From: Pseudomonadota bacterium
Lineage (GTDB): Bacteria > Desulfobacterota > Desulfovibrionia > Desulfovibrionales > Desulfovibrionaceae
Direction: 5' to 3'
DNA: 10,233 nt
Assembly: GCA_023438245.1 (NCBI GenBank)
Contig: JAEXRD010000052.1
Coordinates: 1-10,233 of the forward strand
In this document: piece by piece, positions 7,403-10,233 of the stretch
Layout: every line of letters starts with the position of its first letter
Numbering within the stretch: the stretch's first letter is position 1
Notes under the pieces: generated by a model
The model's database searches: none
Told to the model about the DNA's origin: nothing
Seen by the model: the letters and a program-made list of their open reading frames with translations, nothing else
Translations under genes and position numbers: made by a program

Positions 7403-7660
7403 GGATTTGTCTCCTGCTCCTGGTGTGGCGCCGGGTGCGGCGTCGGGTGTGGGGCAGCTCACCTCTTTGGTGGAGCCGGGGCCTGCCAGCGGGCGGAAGC
7501 ACTTCTTGGTGCCGCCGCAGACGGGGCAGCGCCAGTCCTCGGGGATGTCCTCGAACCGCGTTCCCGCCGGGATCTTGCCCCGTCTGTCACCCTTGTCGGG
7601 GTTGTAGATGTAGCCGCAGTTGGTGGTCTGGCACTGGTACATCTCTTCCGGCTGGGCCAT
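7244..7660 (-). CDS. rub: Double-domain rubredoxin (CX4C type fused to canonical type)
   Basis: This 138-residue protein contains two rubredoxin domains. Domain 1 (about 8-57) binds iron through C10, C15, C45 and C48; its first pair is CX4C, not the usual CX2C, the variant known from type-2 rubredoxins such as D. desulfuricans Rd-2. Residues 58-86 are a Pro/Gly/Ala-rich linker with one extra cysteine (C69). Domain 2 (87-138) is a canonical rubredoxin with C92, C95, C125 and C128. An AGGAG site lies 8 bases before the start. The role is one-electron transfer in the cytoplasm, most likely to Roo, rubrerythrin and desulfoferrodoxin encoded beside it. The gene follows dfx by 45 bases. Domain 2 has its own internal ribosome binding site and start, listed separately. 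Confidence 0.93.
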   Translation of the reverse strand: MAQPEEMYQCQTTNCGYIYNPDKGDRRGKIPAGTRFEDIPEDWRCPVCGGTKKCFRPLAGPGSTKEVSCPTPDAAPGATPGAGDKSMQKYVCNICGYVYDPAEGDPDNDVKPGTKWEAVPASWSCPICGASKENFSPE

Positions 7661-7705
7661 GGGGCTTCTCCTGGCTTTTCCTTAGCTGGCTTGGGGCGTC
7701 CCTGT

Positions 7706-8092
7706 CTACAGGGAGGCCACCCACAGGCCATGGATGTTGCAGTATTCGCGGGCCTTGACCTGGGCGCCGTGGGGGCAGCAGAACTCGGCCTCGGGCGCCA
7801 TGCCGGGCGTGAGCGGCTTGATGTAGATCATGCCGTCGACGAACAGCTCGATCCACTCGATCCAGTGCTTCTCCTCCATGGGGTGGGCCACGCTGCCGAC
7901 CTTGACCTTGTAGCCCTTGTCGGTCTTTTCGATGACCGGGACGTGTTTCTCCTTGGAGGCGTCCACGGTGTTCTCGGCCTGAAGTTTCATGGGCTCGCCG
8001 CAGCAGACCAGCTCTCCGCCGCCGGGGTGCACGACGCAGACGATGTTGCCACAGATGTTGCACTTATAGATCTGTCCGCACTCGACTCCCAT
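7706..8092 (-). CDS. dfx: Desulfoferrodoxin (superoxide reductase, class I)
   Basis: This 128-residue protein reduces superoxide to hydrogen peroxide without making O2, using rubredoxin as electron donor. The N-terminal domain has the centre I iron ligands C11, C14, C30 and C31. The C-terminal neelaredoxin domain has the catalytic centre II ligands H50, H70, H76, C118 and H121, with the conserved EKH (48-50) whose Lys and Glu assist catalysis. Additional cysteines, C5, C19 and the C105-C106 pair, are not among the known iron ligands. I chose the start at 8092 because AAGGAGG lies 5 bases upstream; the frame extends to 8185, but those 31 residues overlap the end of rbr and are not family-like. 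It sits 35 bases after rbr and is probably co-transcribed with it. Confidence 0.96.
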   Translation of the reverse strand: MGVECGQIYKCNICGNIVCVVHPGGGELVCCGEPMKLQAENTVDASKEKHVPVIEKTDKGYKVKVGSVAHPMEEKHWIEWIELFVDGMIYIKPLTPGMAPEAEFCCPHGAQVKAREYCNIHGLWVASL

Positions 8093-8127
8093 ACTTCCTC
8101 CTTGGTGTGTGCCTTGATGGTGTGGGG

Positions 8128-8700
8128 CTACCAGTTTTCCTCGGCCAGCTCGAAGTGCGCCTGGGGGTGCGCGCAGGCCGGGCACTTGTTCGGGGCGGCC
8201 TGGCCCTCGTAGATGTAGCCGCAGTTGCGGCAGCGCCAGGTCACGGCCTTGTCCTTCTTGAACACGGTGTCGTTCTCGATATTCTTGGCCAGGGCCATGA
8301 AGCGCTTCTCGTGGAAGCGCTCGGCCACGGCGATGGCGTCGAAGATGCAGGCGATCTCGGAGAAGCCCTCCTCGCGGGCGATGGCGGCGAACTCCGGGTA
8401 CATGCTGGTCTGCTCATGGTTTTCGCCACCGGCGGACTCTTTCAGGTTCTCCAGGGTGGAGCCGACGACGCCGGCGGGGAAGCTGGCGGTGATCTCCACC
8501 TCGCCGCCCTCCAGGAGCTTGAACAGGCGCTTGGCGTGCTCCTTTTCCTGGTTGGCGGTTTCTTCGAACACGGCGGAGATCTGGACGTAGCCTTCTTTTT
8601 TGGCGGCGGCGGCGAAGTAGGTGTAGCGGTTGCGGGCCTGGGACTCGCCGGCGAAGGCGGTGAGGATGTTCTTTTCGGTGCGGGAACCACGAAGCTGCAT
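8128..8700 (-). CDS. rbr: Rubrerythrin
   Basis: This 190-residue cytoplasmic NADH/rubredoxin-linked peroxidase reduces H2O2 to water. The four-helix ferritin-like domain carries the diiron ligands: E19 in FAGESQA, E52 and H55 in the first EXXH, E93 and E96 in ENHE, and E127 and H130 in the second EXXH. A C-terminal rubredoxin-like domain binds one iron through C157, C160, C173 and C176 (CRNCGY and CPAC). Length and order match Desulfovibrio rubrerythrin. The start at 8700 is preceded by AGGAG at 7 bases; an 11-residue extension to 8733 has no ribosome binding site. perR ends 114 bases upstream with its own terminator, so rbr should have its own promoter and lead the rbr-dfx-rub-roo transcript. 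Confidence 0.96.
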   Translation of the reverse strand: MQLRGSRTEKNILTAFAGESQARNRYTYFAAAAKKEGYVQISAVFEETANQEKEHAKRLFKLLEGGEVEITASFPAGVVGSTLENLKESAGGENHEQTSMYPEFAAIAREEGFSEIACIFDAIAVAERFHEKRFMALAKNIENDTVFKKDKAVTWRCRNCGYIYEGQAAPNKCPACAHPQAHFELAEENW

Positions 8701-8724
8701 GATGTTCTCCTGAGGGGGGCTTGG

Positions 8725-8740
8725 GCCGGGCACGCCCGGC
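8725..8740 (-). repeat. GC-rich inverted repeat in the rbr leader
   Basis: GCCGGGC (8725-8731) and GCCCGGC (8734-8740) are perfectly complementary. The formal loop is 2 bases, so the real hairpin probably has a 6-bp stem. It lies 24 bases upstream of the rbr start and directly beside the direct repeat at 8741-8758. No T-run follows on either strand. Confidence 0.5.
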
Positions 8741-8758
8741 GCATTACGTACGCATTAC
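8741..8758 (-). promoter_or_regulatory. Phased direct repeat upstream of rbr
   Basis: GCATTAC occurs twice on the plus strand (8741-8747 and 8752-8758), that is GTAATGC twice on the minus strand, 11 bases apart centre to centre, about one helical turn. It lies about 40-60 bases upstream of the rbr start in the only stretch that could hold the rbr promoter. It does not resemble the perR operator dyad. Binding by a dimeric activator or repressor is inference. Confidence 0.35.
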
Positions 8759-8788
8759 CTCTACCACATCCCGTGGAGAGCGCCAGGG

Positions 8789-8810
8789 AAAAAAACGGCC
8801 AGCGGCTGGC
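8789..8810 (-). terminator. Rho-independent terminator of perR
   Basis: On the minus strand GCCAG-CCG-CTGGC (8810-8798) is followed after CG by seven Ts (8795-8789). The stem is only 5 bp, but the T-run is strong and starts within 20 bases of the perR stop, which implies that perR is transcribed separately from rbr. Confidence 0.75.
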
Positions 8811-8813
8811 GTG

Positions 8814-9218
8814 CTACATCTTGTTTCCGGCGCACATGGGGCAGAAGCCCACGAATTCCACGTCGCACCTGAGGTCGGAATAGCCCATGCTCTGTTCCTC
8901 CGGCAGTTCCGGAAGGGCCAGGGGCACATGCACGTCGTCCACGCGTCCGCACTCCGAGCACCGGAGGTGCGGGTGGGGCATGGGGTTGCCGTCGAAACGC
9001 TTCTGCGTTCCTGCTCCGCCCAGGCGCAGCACGATGCCCTGGCTGCTCAGGAAGTCCAGGTTGCGGTAGACCGTGCCCAGGCTGATGCGGGGCAGGATCT
9101 TGCGCACCATCTCATAGACCTGATCAGCCGTGGGGTGGGTTTTCACCTTGCGGAGTTCGGCCAGGATGGTTTCGCGCTGGCGGGACAAACGGACGGCTTT
9201 CGTCGGACATGCGTTCAT
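8814..9218 (-). CDS. perR: Peroxide-sensing Fur-family repressor PerR
   Basis: This 134-residue Fur-family regulator has an N-terminal winged helix (about 8-67, with HPTADQVYEMV and GTVYRNLDFLSSQG) and a C-terminal metal-binding dimerisation domain. The regulatory metal residues H28, D76, H82, H84 and D95 line up with B. subtilis PerR H37, D85, H91, H93 and D104 at a constant offset of nine. The aspartate at 76, where Fur usually has glutamate, favours PerR. Two CXXC pairs (C87/C90, C126/C129) form the structural zinc site. In PerR, Fe-bound histidines are oxidised by H2O2 and DNA is released. A GAGG site lies about 6 bases before the start. Position directly upstream of rbr-dfx-rub-roo makes those genes the expected targets, and the operator at its own promoter suggests autoregulation. 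Confidence 0.92.
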   Translation of the reverse strand: MNACPTKAVRLSRQRETILAELRKVKTHPTADQVYEMVRKILPRISLGTVYRNLDFLSSQGIVLRLGGAGTQKRFDGNPMPHPHLRCSECGRVDDVHVPLALPELPEEQSMGYSDLRCDVEFVGFCPMCAGNKM

Positions 9219-9232
9219 ATCAACCTCACTGC

Positions 9233-9247
9233 TAGGAAATATTCCTA
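9233..9247. promoter_or_regulatory. PerR/Fur-type operator dyad
   Basis: TAGGAA-ATA-TTCCTA is a 15-base dyad with perfect 6-base arms, 15 bases upstream of the perR start. Fur-family regulators bind AT-rich dyads of this length, and it overlaps the predicted -10 of perR. Repression of perR by its own product is the simplest reading. Confidence 0.75.
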
Positions 9248-9270
9248 ATAACGAATCGGGCAGAAGTCAA
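9242..9270 (-). promoter_or_regulatory. Predicted perR promoter
   Basis: On the minus strand TTGACT (9270-9265) matches the sigma70 -35 consensus at five of six bases and is followed after 17 bases by TAGGAA (9247-9242), a moderate -10. The -10 lies within the operator dyad, so a bound repressor would block polymerase. Confidence 0.55.
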
Positions 9271-9301
9271 GCGTCTGCTGCGCATTAATACGGTATTGGA
9301 T

Positions 9302-9330
9302 AAAAATCCAGTCCCGCTGATGCCAGCAGG
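9302..9330 (-). terminator. Weak candidate terminator after pilZ gene
   Basis: On the minus strand CCTGCTG-GCAT-CAGCGG forms a 6-bp stem with one bulged base (9330-9314). A five-T run (9306-9302) follows only after about 7 bases. The spacing makes it a poor intrinsic terminator. The gap 9248-9365 also contains short A/T palindromes (TGGAT-AAAA-ATCCA at 9297-9310) of unknown meaning. Confidence 0.3.
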
Positions 9331-9365
9331 TGAATCTATCGGAACAGGTGATGCGAGTGGCCCGG

Positions 9366-9695
9366 CTAGGACACCATGTCCTGCAGCGTTCGCAGCGGCA
9401 GGCCGAGCGGAATCTCAAACCGGATGCCCATGTCCTGCCCGGCCATCCAGCGAACGGTGGACTCGATGTCCTGGAGCACCCCCTTGGAGTGGCTGCAGTC
9501 CAGGCTGAAGCGCAGGACATGGCCCTGCACCAGGGCCAGCGCTTCGCCGGTTCTCACCCGCGCGCCGCCGTTGCCGATGTCGATGAGGTCGGCCTTGAAG
9601 CTGCCGAGGTCACAGACCAGTCGGCAGCACTTGTCCCGTGCGTGCGCCAGGAGATGGATGCGCTCGTAGAACCTGCGGTCGGTGTGGTCCTGCAT
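9366..9695 (-). CDS. Single-domain PilZ protein, probable c-di-GMP receptor
   Basis: This 109-residue protein is essentially one PilZ domain. The N-terminal RXXXR motif is R8-FYE-R12, preceded by R7. The second motif, normally (D/N)XSXXG, reads D39-I-G-N-G-G44, so the serine is a glycine; this weakens but does not exclude c-di-GMP binding. Later blocks (LRFSLD, WMAGQDMGIRFE) fit the beta-barrel. There is no signal peptide, membrane segment or partner domain. An AAGG site lies just before the start, which is 42 bases after the chemotaxis-receptor stop, so the two may be co-transcribed and linked in motility control. The family call is moderately firm; the target is unknown. Confidence 0.78.
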   Translation of the reverse strand: MQDHTDRRFYERIHLLAHARDKCCRLVCDLGSFKADLIDIGNGGARVRTGEALALVQGHVLRFSLDCSHSKGVLQDIESTVRWMAGQDMGIRFEIPLGLPLRTLQDMVS

Positions 9696-9737
9696 GGTGG
9701 CCTTCCGTGCGAAGAGTTTGTTGGACTGCCTGACACA

Positions 9738-10233
9738 CTACTCCTCGCTGCGGAATTTCTCAACCAGCCTGGCCAGGTTTTGTGCGGAGCGCGCGAGTTC
9801 GGCGATGTCCGAGCTGGCGCGGGTCACGTCTCCGGCCATTTGCGTGGCCAGCGAGTTGATCTCGTTGACGTTGGTGTTGATCTCGTCGCTGGTGGCGGAC
9901 TGCTGCTCCGCCGCGGTGGCGATGGAGCGCACCATGTCGGCCATGTTCTCGCTGGCGCCCACGATCTGCGTGAGCATGCCGCCCGCGCCCCCGGCCAGTT
10001 CGCTGGTGCGGTCCACGCGCTCCTTGGTGGCGTCCATCTGGCGCACGGCGTCCTGGGTGCTCACCTGGATGTGCTGGATGGCGGTCTCCACTTCCTTGGT
10101 GGCCTGCATGGTCTTCTCGGCCAGCTTGCGCACCTCGTCGGCCACCACGGCGAAGCCGCGCCCGGCGTCTCCGGCGCGGGCGGCCTCGATGGCGGCATTG
10201 AGCGCCAGCAGGTTGGTCTGGTCGGCGATGTCG
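9738..10233 (-). CDS. Methyl-accepting chemotaxis protein, C-terminal part (5' end outside window)
   Basis: Only the last 165 residues are visible; the frame stays open to the window edge. It begins at the hairpin tip of the cytoplasmic signalling domain (DIADQTNLLALNAAIEAARAG then RGFAVVADEVRKLAEKT), the most conserved part of chemoreceptors, which contacts CheA and CheW. The rest is the returning coiled-coil arm with methylation-type Gln/Glu pairs such as AAEQQSATSDEI. It ends KFRSEE, with no NWETF-like pentapeptide for CheR/CheB tethering. The ligand-binding, membrane and HAMP parts lie outside, so the stimulus cannot be told. A redox or oxygen sensor would fit the neighbourhood, but nothing here shows it. 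Confidence 0.95.
   Translation of the reverse strand, partial: DIADQTNLLALNAAIEAARAGDAGRGFAVVADEVRKLAEKTMQATKEVETAIQHIQVSTQDAVRQMDATKERVDRTSELAGGAGGMLTQIVGASENMADMVRSIATAAEQQSATSDEINTNVNEINSLATQMAGDVTRASSDIAELARSAQNLARLVEKFRSEE

Noticed and set aside
8093..8185. 31-residue N-terminal extension of desulfoferrodoxin
   Set aside because: It overlaps the end of rbr and lacks family similarity, whereas AAGGAGG directly precedes the ATG at 8092.
1..10233. CRISPR array, insertion sequence, tRNA or rRNA gene, or toxin-antitoxin pair
   Set aside because: I looked for spaced repeats, transposase-like frames with terminal inverted repeats, cloverleaf folds and small gene pairs, and saw none.

Overview
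This window looks like a piece of a GC-rich chromosome from a sulfate-reducing deltaproteobacterium of the Desulfovibrio type. The basis is the gene content: a selenocysteine-containing periplasmic formate dehydrogenase FdhAB, and the rubrerythrin / desulfoferrodoxin / rubredoxin / rubredoxin:oxygen oxidoreductase set typical of these anaerobes. The species cannot be named from the sequence alone.

Layout. Bases 1-408 hold no convincing gene: a GC-rich, hairpin-forming stretch, then a more AT-rich patch (about 200-275) that probably contains the fdh promoter. On the plus strand, fdhA (409-3471, read through an in-frame UGA at 1006-1008 as selenocysteine) and fdhB (3484-4212) form a two-gene operon closed by a strong terminator (4231-4269). 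Every gene to the right is on the minus strand. Reading in the direction of transcription, from the right edge, these are: the C-terminal part of a methyl-accepting chemotaxis protein and a small PilZ protein; perR, with an operator-like dyad over its promoter and its own terminator; rubrerythrin (rbr), desulfoferrodoxin (dfx), a double-domain rubredoxin and roo, ending at a terminator; then cbiF, a YjbQ-family gene overlapping it by 4 bases, and a small cysteine-rich protein that runs convergently towards fdhB.

How they work together. FdhAB oxidises formate in the periplasm, and its electrons would normally go to periplasmic cytochromes c3; no cytochrome gene is present here. The rbr-dfx-rub-roo run is a nearly complete cytoplasmic defence: desulfoferrodoxin reduces superoxide to peroxide, rubrerythrin reduces peroxide to water, Roo reduces oxygen to water, and rubredoxin carries the electrons to them. 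PerR directly upstream is the expected peroxide sensor. The cbiF-yjbQ-Cys-rich group belongs at least partly to anaerobic cobalamin synthesis.

The points most worth a second look are the rubredoxin gene, which fuses a CX4C-type rubredoxin to a canonical one and carries a well-placed internal ribosome binding site that would also make a free 52-residue rubredoxin; the perR operator/promoter overlap and a possible half-copy of it upstream of fdhA; a helically phased direct repeat upstream of rbr; and the small cysteine-rich protein tied to cbiF and yjbQ. I found no clearly new defence or mobile system in this window.
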